DNA of 64,000 bases from Stichopus chloronotus (GCA_021234535.1 CM037839.1:30524975-30588974), one strand, 5' to 3'; positions 35,371 through 48,103 are shown, counted from the first letter of the stretch. Program-made: numbers and translations. The notes: a model not told the origin generated them from the letters alone.

Positions 35371-36718
35371 CAGGCCCGTAGCCAGCCCATGTGGAGGGGT
35401 GGGTCTTTTTTCCAAGCAGTGGACCTTTTTTTCCAAATACGGAAGCGACTGGCTGGTGCTGTAAGCATGCACTTGCTAGGGCTAGGGGTCCGGAGGCATT
35501 TTCCGGGGATTTTTTGAAATCTGCAGATTTGCCGCAATCTGGAGGATTTTAGAGGACTACATAAGACCTTCCATCGTTGACAATTTACATAAATAGTAGA
35601 CACAGGGGCGTAGCCAAAATATGTCAAGGGGGGTGCGAACTCGTGAAGACTATCCAAGCGGAGCGCCACTGTCGGTTGGCGCGGAGCGCAAAAGAAAATT
35701 TTGAGTTTTACAAACCCCCTAGATGGCCGGAAATAGCCCTTCCCAAGTCTTTTCAGTTGCATGAACCCAGCCTTGAAATATAGATCTCATGTCTACAATT
35801 TCTCAATTACTGAGTAAAACAATTAGTCTGTGAAAAATGATGCAATGCCGAGATGCGCATTCAAAGATGCGTTTGCCTCTACAAACCACTCAGATAGTAG
35901 AAAACGGCCCTTCCTGGGTGTTTTACATGCATACATACATGCTCCCAACCCTGCATTCCACCCCTGCCTTGGTAGGCCTGCCGCATAAATTGAGGGAATT
36001 ACTAGTGAACGATATCGCGGGAAAAAAAGGGAAAATGAGATCAAGCAGGGTCGCCCTATTCTCCCAACTTTCCCTGGCTATGTCTATGCGCCTGGGTATT
36101 TCTGGCAAAGACCTAAAAAAAATACCACAATATGGCCAAGGTGGGGGGAAGGGACGGTCGCCTCTTTCGCCCCCTCCTTGGCTACGGGCCTGAATAGACA
36201 ATCTTTGGTAGTCGTAGCGGTTTGGACAGGGCTTAAAATGTACCGACTGCACCCGACTCAATTGAACATATTTAATCGGGCCCGGCGACGGCTTAGGACA
36301 CAACTGAACTCTAGTCGTGGAACCGGTCACACGACCACAGCAGACGCGATGGGTGGTCGCCGTAGTGTCGCAGGTTGTTGTGGCAGTGTGTCCAGGGCTT
36401 TGTATTGTATCTATAGTTCAAATATCCACAGCCACAATGACATAACCATGAATGCGCGTTTTTGAGCTTATTATCACATCACCCCACTTAGTACATGTAT
36501 GCGGGGATGAGATATTGTGGTCAGTTTGGGCCTGTATTATATGACATAAGTGGAAAGGTTTTATCTTCCTGCTAAAAGTGAACGGAAATTCGGCCTCAAT
36601 ATGTCAAGATAAAAAATAGATCATAGCTGACCCTTCAGACACAGGGCTGGAAAAATGGACCACCTTCAAGTTGGGGCGGGTCGTTCGAACGCTCCGACCC
36701 CCTCTGGCTACGGGCCTG
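35371..36718. mobile_element. hAT-like outer element, nested inside the Polinton-like element
   Basis: Perfect 15-bp terminal inverted repeats: CAGGCCCGTAGCCAG at 35,371 and CTGGCTACGGGCCTG ending at 36,718. Flanks share only ATTAT, so the 8-bp duplication is not preserved or the ends have shifted. It carries the element at 35,603-36,192 within it. No transposase frame. Confidence 0.85.
35603..36192. mobile_element. Non-autonomous hAT element, inner copy
   Basis: Ends CAGGGGCGTAGCCAAAA and, reversed, CAGGCCCGTAGCCAAGG. Flanks AGTAGACA (35,595-35,602) and AATAGACA (36,193-36,200) match at 7 of 8 bases. It is the inverted counterpart of 26,497-27,078, sitting at the same site in the outer repeat. 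The 118- and 135-codon frames here are repeat translations. Confidence 0.88.
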
Positions 36719-39700
36719 ATTATAGTTTATCTTAGACTGCATGTCTAACTTGGTTGTTAATTCGTGTACATGGTAGGTTTTAAAGTCCTGCAATTGAGCA
36801 ATTTAGCGGCCGAGCAATAAATGTTGCAGTATGTTCCATATAACTCAGTTGGGACAATAAATGGTATTAGAGCCCTTACATATGACAATAATTTCTTAAG
36901 AACCATTCACCTCTTCTCACAGTATCTTTTTAAATACACCTATCATAGGCTGAGTAGACTAGAGCTGAGCAAATATTTCAAAAGTTGAAAGGAATTAAGC
37001 CAAGCAAATGGTGGTGGAAGGGGGAGACAAACTGTTGTGCCTGCAATGATTGGTGGCTAGGCGACCAGAGGTTATCTTAATTAAGCACTGTGAAAGTACT
37101 AAAAACTTCCCTACTAATGAAGGGTAAAGGTTGAGAGTAGGCCCCTAAGTGGAATCCAGGAACACAACCCTGGTTGTTTTATACAAGGAAATTCTCTCAA
37201 AAGTTTTGATGTCTTCAATTAAAGATGATGCAGCACTTCCCTGTTGAATAATAAGAATCCCTGTTTTCATTTTACACATGTTCTGTCCACTCTTTTACTG
37301 TTTACAACTATACGAGATGAGTATATTACAATGATGCATGATTAAAAATAACAAGATCATTTCAGTACCACAGTGACAGCTATTTGCTCACGCCACTGTT
37401 GTCTGTGTCAAGATAACAAATCCCCAGTTCCCTGTGAAATAATAAGGATTTATCCCCGTTTTCAGTTTACAACTTCAGCTGTGTGTTCTCTGTACTTCCA
37501 CACTAGATTTGGGAAATTAGCAACAGCATGATCATAGTGTGTGATATCGAAAGGTAAAATTTAATCATTTTCTTAGGTCTGCAGGGAAGGGGCATACATA
37601 CTGTATGTTGGCTGCAAAGGTGGAGCTGGTGTGGAGTGGGAGGAGTAGGAGCCGGGAGAGGATTAATAATATCATGCACTCAGAGAAGATGAGAAAATGT
37701 TTTTGTATCAAATTGTAGTACAATTTAACTTGTATTAAATTTATACAAAAATATGAATGAACCTGGAATCAACCTGTGTGGCACTGCCACAATTCCATTT
37801 TAATATTGCACTCAGTTTGCTCACATTACTGATGTCTGTGTCCTATAGATACGGCACATATCCCTATGTTGCTGACTGACGCATGGAACTATGACTAAAA
37901 GAGAGTGGCCAATTACCATTGACTCTTGAGACAAACATTTAAACGATGCTTATATTGTTGCCTAACTTGTGCTGTTAAGCTTTGTAGGAAGTTCATCACT
38001 AGTCTAGGGTACAATCCCCTGACTTAAAAGGAACACTGCAACATGTCGTAATTTAACATTTATAGAAGGATATTTGGATAATCCATTTGCATGGATATGC
38101 AAGCAAAATGCTGTCAGGTTTCTGCAATAATTTGCTTGTTCCTCTTTTTACTACATCTATAGCAGATGCGTATTACAATAGGGATGACAATTACAATGAC
38201 ACTTATCAATCAGTAACACCCAAGGAAGAAACAGAAAAAATAAAATACCTTGAATCTCTTAGAAGTTTCAGCAGTTGATCTTCACTTAGAGCACCACATA
38301 GCTGCACTTCAGCTGACCTGAAATACAGTAATAGCCAAGTGCAAGAATTTGGAACCATGTCTTCACAATTGAAAGTAGACCAACACTAATTGCGAATAAA
38401 ACATTTTGTAGAAGGGGGAAGGAGATTGATAATGTTTAACATATTTTGATTGCTTCTAAATTGAGCGTTTGTTAGATTATTTTATTACAGAAAGATTGAT
38501 TGTTGATGGATAGGTGATATAGAGTTGAATACACCCACTTTTTTCACTTTTTGAAATCGACTCATTAAAAAGGAAAAATGACTATAGATCGGAACAGCTC
38601 TAACACATTTAGCACATATCAAAATCGAAATGAACTTTCTGCACTCTTTTCTTTCTTGGTTCAAGGAATTTCTTTTTTCTGTGTTCATTTAAACAGTTTA
38701 GGCAATAGTGATGGTCTTTAACGTTTGCTTTGTTACATGTCTTTCTTAAATTATTGAATTAAAATATATGGGCTGGGGCAGGCAATCGATTAAAAAATAT
38801 GTGTCTTTGACTTTACACACATGTCTAGGAAAGAGGTAAGCTTAACAGACAGTCAAAAGTGCAATTTATCACTCAGAATGTATGTAGTAGGTTTGACAAT
38901 AGTTTCGGTATCAACATATGCTAGTAATGAAATAAAATTTCTTCTCCCTTCTCTTCCTCAATATTCTACCAGTCTTAAAGACATATTCAAGTAACAATTG
39001 AAGGGATTCTTCTATGGAGGGGAACAATTTTCCACCGCAAGCATTTCAAACCCCATGTCTATATATTTTTTTCGAACTTAAAGGGGAAATCAGGGTTTGC
39101 TTGAAAAGTTCATGAACCTTTAGTTGATTTTTCTTTCTAAACTGATTGTTCACCGAGATATAGAGACGTTGGGGAGGTGTTTGAAGGTAGACGAAACGGT
39201 TATTATTGCGTTCATTACTGCTGAATGCGAACTCTCAATATTTGTCGGGTACAAAAAATAAACGGATGATGTACAAGACAAGACAGCTTCCTCTATACGA
39301 TGACCAATCACAGCGTAAGACTGAGAATATATATTATATGGATAAACATAACCGAATGTTTAAGGTTCTCATGCTGTTTGTGCATTGCTCAATGCTAAGT
39401 AAACAAGAGTTCAATGATAGTTGATGATACATACAGCACCCGTAGGCTACGTAGTGAAACAGGAAGCCCCACCCCCTCATACCTTGAAAAGGCGATAGTA
39501 TTGAATATTCATATTTGATTCAATGAAAATGGATGTTCGGAGTTCCTCACCGATTTTTTTTTTCAAATTTGCCTCGTTTCTCGAAGTTGTCCACATGTTT
39601 TGTGATAATCTTGATCATATTTGTTAGTTATAACTCATTGTACGATAACGTGTGGCATAGATATGTTACAACTTCATGTGGGATGAACGACAACTTAACA

Positions 39701-40685
39701 ATTTTTTATCAAAATTGGCATCTTTTCACAAGGTCAGTCCAGATTGAAATACATTCGATTACTCATTGATGAAAACCAAATCTTACTGCACCCGGCAGGG
39801 ATCAAACGTTAAACCTATTAGCTAAGGTTCATTGCTTCAAATGTCACCAACTTTACCTACTCGACATTAGCATCGGTACAAAAACAAATGAGCCAGGTTG
39901 TCCAATTGTACATTCAAATATATGTCAACAAGGGAGTCGATCTATTTTTTTTTTTTTTTTTGTAACTGTGTAATATCTTGTGCTTTTTCTAGTTGGTACA
40001 TTGTTATATATGATTCTTGAAGTAGGCCTATTGCCGTTTTGTATGATCCTTCATGTTGTTGCTTTTGTTTATGTTCCTTTGTTGGTAAAATAAAATTTGC
40101 GTCTCAGAGAGGAACAAACATGGCTTTCGGTCTTTTTGCATGAATGTAGAGTGTATATGAAGAGGGTACTTTCTGGTTTCTTTCTAACATTTTCTTTGTG
40201 CTTGCTATTGATGTATGAGACTATAAAGTTTTTCGCTCTCCAATCCAAAAATAAAATATGGCAAAACAAACAATAGTACAATTAAATATGTTATGGAAAT
40301 GTGACATCATCATTAGGATACATATTCAACTCATTGCTCTGTAAATGACACAATATATATACCTTGTTAATTAACTAACTTCCACACTATGCAACTGATT
40401 TGATACAACACATTATACCCCTCACCACCGAGCAATGATACTATCATTGAGCCATGTGAGACTTCATAAATCTCTAGTTACACATCATGTTGTTTTCACA
40501 GTAAAATTGGGGATATGGCAATTTATCTCCACTTTCATGTTAAAAAAAAAAATGTGTTATCCCCACATTGCATGCGCTGGTCCGAACCAAGAAAACAAAG
40601 CTTTTTTCACTTTTGCATATGATAGTGTACGATGGCAGCCTCCACAAATGCTGAAACTGAGCAAACATTATTGAAAAGTCGCTTA
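36719..40685. other. Interior of the Polinton-like element, no gene recognised
   Basis: About 4 kb with only short, unrecognisable frames. No integrase, ATPase or capsid motif seen on either strand. Confidence 0.55.
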
Positions 40686-41060
40686 GAACAAAGGTCCCCG
40701 GTTAGCATGCGTACAACTTGCGTCCCCGATAGGCGCCGAAAATGCGTGTGTGTGTGGGTGGGTGTGCGTGTGTGTGTGTGTGTGTGTGTGACACTTGCTT
40801 CGGTACGCTCTAACTCAACAAGGGAAGGTTGGATGGAACTTGGATTTGGTACATAGATTCGTCATAGGGAGAAGGTGTGCCCTATCGTCTTTGGTGGAGG
40901 TCAAAGGTCATCTGGGGGAACTGGGGGCAAAAATCTGTTTTGCTTGGGTACGCTGTAACTCAACAGGGGAAATTCCGATGAAAGTCAAACTTGGTGTGTA
41001 GGTTCGCCATATTGAGAAGGTGTGCCCTATTGTTTTTGGTGGAAAATCTGAAAATGTTAC
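40686..41060. repeat. GT microsatellite followed by two tandem repeat units
   Basis: (GT)n at about 40,747-40,790, then two diverged units of about 130 bp sharing GGTACGCT.TAACTCAACA, AGAAGGTGTGCCCTAT and TTTGGTGGA. A perfect DR1 motif AGGTCAAAGGTCA is at 40,899-40,911. Confidence 0.8.
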
Positions 41061-42154
41061 GCTATGGATGCTCATATGTACCATCAGTCCCCCCTCCAGT
41101 TGCATCATGAAAGTACTGCTTGAGTTAGCAATTTCTTGATCAAATGAAAAAGAAGCAGTGTTGTTTGCACTACTGTAGGTGGTCACACCAGACAAGTTTT
41201 GGCTGGATCAACTTACCTCCTCGTGCCTGAGTGCTAATGTGTGCATTCATGTAAGTGTCTTTTCAATTAGTGAGGTGGGCAGGTAACAATGAAAGAAAAT
41301 AAGTCAGTTGGTGTTCTTACCAGTTTAAACTAGACCCTAGTAGTTCCCCCAGAGCATACTGTCAGTTCATTGGACTTGAAAGGGGCATAGATGGGATAAG
41401 CCATATTGCAATTTGCAGAGCCCCTTCTTGAAATGAGAAATGCACAGCTGTTTGTGTTTTGTAAAATGAATGGGATATTGCTGTATATTGCAGAAATCAA
41501 CATCTTCAATTCATTGCGTTAATTGAAATGGCTTCTTTGATATTTATGAACTCAGGCATATCATTTTACAGTATGTATATTCCAAGTACAAGGAACCCTA
41601 GTGCCCGTAGTCTGTTGTGAAATCATGCAAAATACTTCTTCTCTTACAGATTGTATGTAACACTGTTGATGGTTGGTCACATTAGTGCTATGGAAGTGGT
41701 TCCATGTGGGTGCATGTTTGTCGTGTTTGGGGTCCAATGTCTGAAATGGGCCATTTTATAGAAGCATGAAATATGTTTCCCTACAGATTTTATGTTACAA
41801 AAGTGAGAGTTCATGTTCAGAAAATGGACCATATAGGCTATTGTACAAAACAATGCAATATGCTCCCTTTTACTTCGTAATTAACATTATATGCTCTCCA
41901 TCTGTGCAAGGAACCAGAGTGCCCTAGGGCTCTTGTTGTAGTTTCTCATATCTGCCACTTTGAGATGATCTTAAGTAAATTATCAGCCGGACAAAGAGGA
42001 GATGCATTGATTTACAGTCTATTGGGGAAGTTTGCCTGGACACCCAAGATTTAAGATGAGGATTAGCAATTATTAGGATTGCTCAATGGAGAGACTGTAG
42101 GCAATGAAAACTGAAGTTAAATAAAGTGGCAAATATGAGAAACTGACAGCAAAA
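41061..42154. other. No gene recognised
   Basis: Two loose copies of a phrase (GGGCCATTTTATAGAAGCATGAAATATG / GGACCATATAGGCTATTGTACAAAACAATGCAATATG) near 41,750-41,870. Near 42,085-42,108 it repeats the left subterminal GGAGAGACTGTAGGCAATGAA. Confidence 0.5.
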
Positions 42155-42189
42155 ATGAGCATATTTCTTCCTTACTTTCATTCGTTCTC

Positions 42190-42275
42190 ATTTTCTCATT
42201 TGGATGGTCTAACCAAAATCAATAATGCAATGTCAAAGATGTTACGTGAAGGACTAAAGCGTACATCGAATTTGC
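42190..42275 (+). pseudogene. Fragment of the zinc-finger/acidic ORF
   Basis: Plus strand reads LTKINNAMSKMLREGLKR, matching the C-terminal motif of the intact ORF at 33,502-34,074 (LIKFNNAMSKTLRKGLKR), but in the opposite orientation. The frame falls apart on both sides. Confidence 0.75.
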
Positions 42276-42817
42276 TTTTTTATATTTTTAACGTGGTGAC
42301 GGTATCAAAGAGATGCGCTCCCTCAACTCATTTCTCATATAGTGTGATGTTCCAACCACCATCGAAAGATACTGACTCTCGAATACACACAAACAAACAC
42401 ACACGCACCAATGATGAAGTGCAATCAATATCAATGACATCGTAGGGGTGTTCGTGGACGGAAAAAAAAAAAAAGATCTCCATAACAAACGAATCGCAAA
42501 GCGATATCTACCGGTCGATTGTGGGCCGTCACACCTTTTATCGTTTTCATTTTTTTACAGCTGGTCCACGACGGAACATATTCAACAGACCACATCCGGT
42601 GTGCTCCCATAAATATCTTAAATCCTCCGTAAGATCAGTGATCTAGACAAAATTACAACCTTTCCTAAGATCGACTCATTTGAGTTCCTTTCAAAATATA
42701 AAACATGTAAATGTAAAATACAAACATAAAATGCCATCACCGGTCTTCTCGATGTCAATCTCTCGGATCGACGTTGGGTTACAGAAGGGTTGATTCCATC
42801 CCATGTCTTCCCGACGT
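42276..42817. other. Right subterminal region, no gene recognised
   Basis: Contains one more CGATCTCTCGGATCGACGT-like unit just inside the right TIR (about 42,755-42,775). Confidence 0.5.
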
Positions 42818-43050
42818 CGATCCCTCGGATCGACTCTGGGATGACTTGTTGGCTCTGCTAACTCAGTACAAAAGGATTGCTCGCGAAAACAAAAGGATTG
42901 ACACTCCCTGAGCGATCTCTCGGATCGACTTTGGGATGACTTGCTTGCTCTGCTGACCAAATACAAAAGGATTGCTCGCAAAAACAAAAGGATTGACCTT
43001 CGGAGAACAAAAGGATTGCTCGGTCATCAACCCGTCCGCCATATACTACT
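42818..43050. repeat. Right terminal inverted repeat of the Polinton-like element
   Basis: Reverse complement of 30,048-30,280 with only a few mismatches over 233 bp, ending ACTACT next to the TGCGAC target duplication. Confidence 0.9.
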
Positions 43051-43056
43051 TGCGAC

Positions 43057-45085
43057 TTCATTCACGTGGTAGCATGCCCTATTCATTCCATTAAAATAGT
43101 ATGTTCCTTGTTTCAAAGTGATATTTAAGACAGGATTAATATTGTCGCATCATCTATGACATAATCAGGCCAAAAAAATCTTAAAATCCCTAATTTCTAA
43201 CGAAGTAAGCAGTCATTTTTTTTTTTAAATTTCGCACAAGAAACGATTTCAAGACTGATTTTTAGGTAGAAGCAATGTATTCAAATATCTTCAGTGAGGA
43301 GAGATTAGTGCTGACAGTTATAGTTAAAGGAGATGGGTTAAGAGTGGGTTGAATCACAAAATCAGTTTCATCACTTGGTCCACCTATAGTAGTTAATCCA
43401 CAGCCTACAGTATGAAACACCCACTGCAGACTTAGTATTGTCACGTACCGTAATGTCAAGCAGTAAGCAGGCAAGGGACGTTCCAGATGGAATTTAACTT
43501 TCTTGGTAAGTGTTTAAATATTGACAAACTGTATTATTGAATTCGTGTCTTTGGCTTGTGGTTTCTACATTCAGTCATACAGACTAGGAAGTTGACACAA
43601 CCAGAGAGGGAATGTGCATTTGAAATATAACGCTCAGTTAAATGCGTGACTCACGAATTAGCCAATTGAGAGGTGGATTGTAGGTCGATCTGGTTTGAAC
43701 AAACTAAGGTTTTCTTTCAGATTCTCCATTCTCTTTTTTTTTCAGTATTGTTATTTTATTACATTTATTACTGTGTATGAAAAAGAGAGAAAAATGAACG
43801 AACCAAAGAGAGAAGTGACAGGCAAAGCACTGATCTTATCAAACTCTACAATTTCGTGATGAAAGGATTCGTACGGAAATAAAATGGAACTTTAATAACA
43901 TTTTTGAAAGTAGAGTCTCGTAGGTATGCATGCTAAATAATCAAAGCGTATAATAATATGATAATCAAAACATAGATGAGATATCAAATTCAGTAATCAC
44001 ATGTTGGCATTTAACCAGTTAACGAGGTATTTCCCCTAAAGAAAGAGGGAATATTCTTGACTGTGGTCTACTTATAGTATGCTTACGGTCTACCTAATTA
44101 ATCCATTATTTCATCAAACTCAGGTACTTGATCACTGAGAGGAAGAGGTGGAGAAGAGAGAGGTGGAGAACAGAGGGGTGGAGAGGTGGAAGAGGGGCGG
44201 GTGGTTTTTGAGTGGCGGAGAGAGATAGGGATAGGATCCTGGTGAAATTTGAATTTTGTCATATCCTGTTATCAGTGAGATATCAGCTAAGATATAGCAT
44301 GGTTAGCGTTTGACAAAATGAGACTCTCAACATTATATATGCATATCTGTAGTTTTGTGGGATAAATTCTATGTCAGTGGAGAAGTAACGTATACCTCTT
44401 CACCATGGTAATAGAAGTATATTGTTCATAAAAAATCAATCATACTCTTACTTTACTAAATGTTTCCCAGTTCTTTTATAATTTGCCGTTTCTTTGATGT
44501 ATACAATAGACTGTTTCTTTCTCATATAATTGATTGTTTCTCTGTTTTATATACTTGACTGTTTCTCCGTTTTACAAATAATCTACTGTCAGGCTCTTGT
44601 TTTACACAAAATCTAGACTATACTTGTCTCCTTGGTAAAATTGACTGTTTCACTACATTACAAAAATCCTCTCTCGAGTACAATTCACATGAATGCCCAC
44701 CGAAAACGGGACATGCAGACTTGATGGTGATACTGTTTCTGAACGATATTGTTTGCAACCTTTAATGTATACGATATAATCTATTTGTTTATTTTAGGTG
44801 GTGACTATAGACCTTGCAATTTTTTGCAAAGCAAAGACAGCCTCAATTTTATTACACAGACAAACAGTCAATGTTATATCACAGAGGAACATTCAAATTA
44901 TACAAAGCAGAGAAACAGGCTTCAATGAAACGGAGAAACTGGGACCATCTACTAAAAGCAAAGAACGGTTGACCTAGTTCTATTGTCAAGAAGAAATCTA
45001 TAGAATTACATCTTCACTACCATAAGTTAACCCAGGTTTAAAATAACGGGCGATGCTCAAAGGATAACGGTACTGTTCAAATGCT
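43057..45085. other. No gene; purine-rich and short tandem patches
   Basis: 44,137-44,225 is a GA-rich minisatellite (GAGGTGGAGA units). 44,490-44,665 has degenerate repeats of TTGACTGTTTCTC. No coding homology. Confidence 0.55.
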
Positions 45086-45089
45086 GTTG

Positions 45090-46120
45090 TCATGGCTTTT
45101 TTTTAATAATTAACTACACATACTCTTTTTTTACTTTTTTGGAGCCCAACTATATTTTTCCCTACGTTAGCATTTTCACGGCGATAATATGCAGCAATTC
45201 CAACGTGTTTGACAACACTAAATCGGTTTATCTTTACCGTTACTGTTTACTTAACCGTGATTAGGTCAGCCGTAGTAAGAGATTCCTCGAAATTACACAA
45301 GGAAATTAAAGACATGATGTGTTATGATATCACAGCTGCTTGTTTCTCTTGTTTCTTGATTAGTGTAAAGTACGTTATATGTTCCCATAAACTTACTGAC
45401 CAACCTGAACTCATATTACTACCGTGATGACACTTTTAAGAGGCTTTTTTTTTTTAAATTTTTAACTACACATATTCTTTACTTACTTTTTCAGAGCCCA
45501 ACTACATTTTTCCTTACGTTCACATTTTCATGGCCCTATGATAGAGGAGAAATTCCAACGTGTTTATCTTTACTTGCCCTGTTTCCTTAACCGTGATTAG
45601 GTCAGCCGTAGTAAGAGATTCCTCGAAATTACACAAGGAAATTAAAGACATGATGTGTTATGATATCACAGCTGTTTGTTTCTCTTGTTTCTTGATTAGT
45701 GTAAAGTACGTTATATGTTCCCATAAACTTACTGACCAACCTGAACTCATATTACTACCGTGATGACACTTTTAAGAGGCTTTTTTTTTTTAAATTTTTA
45801 ACTACACATATTCTTTACTTACTTTTTCAGAGCCCAACTACATTTTTCCTTACGTTCACATTTTCATGGCCCTATGATAGAGGAGAAATTCCAACGTGTT
45901 TATCTTTACTTGCCCTGTTTCCTTAACCGTGATTAGGTCAGCCGTAGTAAGAGATTCCTCGAAATTACACAAGGAAATTAAAGACATGATGTGTTATGAT
46001 ATCACAGCTGTTTGTTTCTCTTGTTTCTTGATTAGCGTAAGGTATGTTTTCCGGGACATTAATCCATAAACTCACTGACCAGCCTGACCTCATATTACTA
46101 TATACCCCGGTACATGACAC
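45090..46120. repeat. 336-bp tandem triplication
   Basis: Three head-to-tail copies. Copies 2 and 3 (45,430-45,765 and 45,766-about 46,115) are almost identical; copy 1 is more diverged. Each contains CCGTGATTAGGTCAGCCGTA and a 67-72 codon frame (VIRSAVVRDSSKLHKEIKDM), which is repeated with the unit. That frame has no homology I recognise. Confidence 0.9.
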
Positions 46121-46529
46121 TATTAAGATTGTGAAGGCTCACTGATGTTAATGCACCAGTTGAACAACGTGATGAGATTTTGCAACATTTGAAATTCAAT
46201 TAGCGTCAAGTTTCACAAGGTGAACAACTTAATCACGACGCATATATGCCAAAGTAAGGAACTTTACACAGGTTTGCATACTCAGAGTTTACTTGACTCA
46301 TCCAAAGAAATATGATTACGTAGAGCTACATGCTTATTGCTCAACTGAACTGTAGAAACTAGCTCATTACTACATATAAAGTTCAACAAAGCCAGTCGTT
46401 GCACATGTTGCATTCAAGTGTGAAGATAAACTTACGGTTGTCGTACATGATTAACGATAGTACTACTTAGTTCGCAATGCATATGGTAACCCAAATGCCA
46501 ATATATGTAATATGTATGTATTTATATAT

Positions 46530-47548
46530 ATGTACTCTAGATATATTGACGATATGTTTTCTTCTGGCCTGCATGGGAAACTCTCCCTCACGAAATTCAT
46601 CGACAAAGTCAACTCCTTTCACCCAACAATTAAATTTACTTACGAACATTCTACATCAACTATACATTTCCTGGACCTTCAAGTGTCATTGGTTGACGAC
46701 ACTATACATACATCTGTCTTCACAAAACCAACAGACAGACATGCATACATACCATTCAATAGTTTCCACCCAGAACACACAAAGAAATCAATTATCTATT
46801 GCCAGACTCTCCGTTAATGAGCTCACCAAACATTTCATGCTTAGGGGCTTTCCTCTAAAATTCATCAGAAAAAATATGGAGAGGGCCAATAAAATCTCTA
46901 GACAAGAACTCCTACAGTACAAACTTTGCAGCCCCACCTGAACGGATTCTCTTCACTACTTTTTTTCACCCCAATATGAGAAAACTTTTTCAGAGTCTTC
47001 GATCTCTGTGGGGTATCCTCCAAAATGACATCGCATTAGAGGGCGTTTTTAGGCATGCGCCCCTTCTGTCTTTCAAAAAGCCCCCAAACCTCAGAAAAAT
47101 TCTCGTACGTAGCCAAATTCCAAGGCCGCTAGCTCCCTCGGGTAACTCTCCATGCAAAAAACCACGCTGTCAAATATGTCGTCACTTCTGTACTTCTTTC
47201 CCTATGACCCCTTCAGGGACTACCCTCCATTTATACACTGGTAATTTTAACTGTGATTCTGCCAATATAGTCTACATACTTTTTTGCAATAAATGCACTG
47301 AAGGCAATTATGATGGAGAAACGAAGACGAAATTCCGACTACGTTTTAACAACCACAAACACACTATTTTACAACAGCTCAAGGGATATTCTGTAGACGA
47401 ACACTTTTCCTCCCCGGGTCACACAATACTTAATCTTAAAATCTGTATCTGGAAAGGCAACTTTAAGAATGACGAGATACGTAAAGCTGAGGAGTGTAGG
47501 CTAATCCTACGCATCAACAGCCATACCAGGGCCTTAACAGAGATCTAG
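46530..47548 (+). pseudogene. Penelope-like element: RT end plus GIY-YIG endonuclease, broken
   Basis: Blocks: RYIDDMFSSGLHGKLSLTKF (RT catalytic YIDD), TIKFTYEHSTSTIHFLDLQV and FTKPTDRHAYIPF; after a frameshift at about 46,790, NELTKHFMLRGFPLKFIRKN; then, in another frame from 46,976, PCKKPRCQICRHF, ANIVYILFCNKCTEGNY and HFSSPGHTILNLK. The last part is the GIY-YIG-type endonuclease of Penelope elements, with IVYIL as the first motif; the second motif reads YDG instead of YIG/YVG. The 5' part of RT is missing. The 190-residue frame at 46,976-47,548 ends at a natural stop (ALTEI). Confidence 0.92.
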
Positions 47549-47739
47549 GCATTTTAACTGAGTTTACGTTGTAGGATGTATTTTTCGTTTGCTCCATTAC
47601 TCAGGTCTCTGAGGAAGAGGTAGGACCTCGAAATATCAGACCACGTCTCTCATATATATTATGTTACTATTAAAGGCACTCTCATCCATTATATGGACGC
47701 ATGTGATTTATGCTTTGCTATCTGTATATATACATATAC

Positions 47740-47854
<115 letters not shown>

Positions 47855-47940
47855 TGGAATAGCAAATAGCAACAGTTCCAAACAATGTGCTCCTAACAGA
47901 AGGATCCACCAGGGATGCCAAGCAGTAACTTTCATAATTA

Positions 47941-48090
47941 GAGAAATAAAAAAGCAAAAAGACGTGACAGGGAAGAAACTGAACTTCTGTTACTCCAAAA
48001 TTTTATTAAAAAACTTTTGTTTTTAATAAAATTTTGGAGTAACAGAAGTTCAGTTTCTTTCCTGTCACGTCTTTTTGCGTTTTTATTCTC
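47941..48090. repeat. Large near-perfect hairpin
   Basis: Arms of about 70 nt (47,941-48,013 and 48,020-48,090) with a few mismatches and a 6-nt loop (CTTTTG). Core of the arm: GACGTGACAGG, then CTGAACTTCTGTTACTCC. It sits between two TA arrays. Confidence 0.93.
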
Positions 48091-48103
48091 TCTCTCTCTC
48101 TCT

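Larger units (their letters stand above)
30048..43050. mobile_element. Polinton/Maverick-like DNA element, 13.0 kb, ends and target duplication intact
   Basis: Both ends are defined: AGTAGTATAAGGCGGACGG at the left and its reverse complement (one mismatch in this stretch) at the right, giving AG...CT termini. The 233-bp terminal inverted repeats are nearly identical. A perfect 6-bp target duplication, TGCGAC, lies at 30,042-30,047 and 43,051-43,056. A 6-bp duplication, AG-starting long TIRs and a family B DNA polymerase gene are the signature of Polintons. Inside: a broken polymerase B, an intact zinc-finger ORF, a fragment of a second zinc-finger copy, nested hAT elements and about 5 kb with no recognisable gene. 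Integrase, packaging ATPase, protease and capsid genes were not found, so it looks like a deleted or non-autonomous member that was moved in trans. Confidence 0.88.

Noticed and set aside
35923..36330. 135-codon minus-strand frame and the overlapping 118-codon plus-strand frame
   Set aside because: Repeat translation of the hAT copy; the equivalent at 26.5 kb reads differently.
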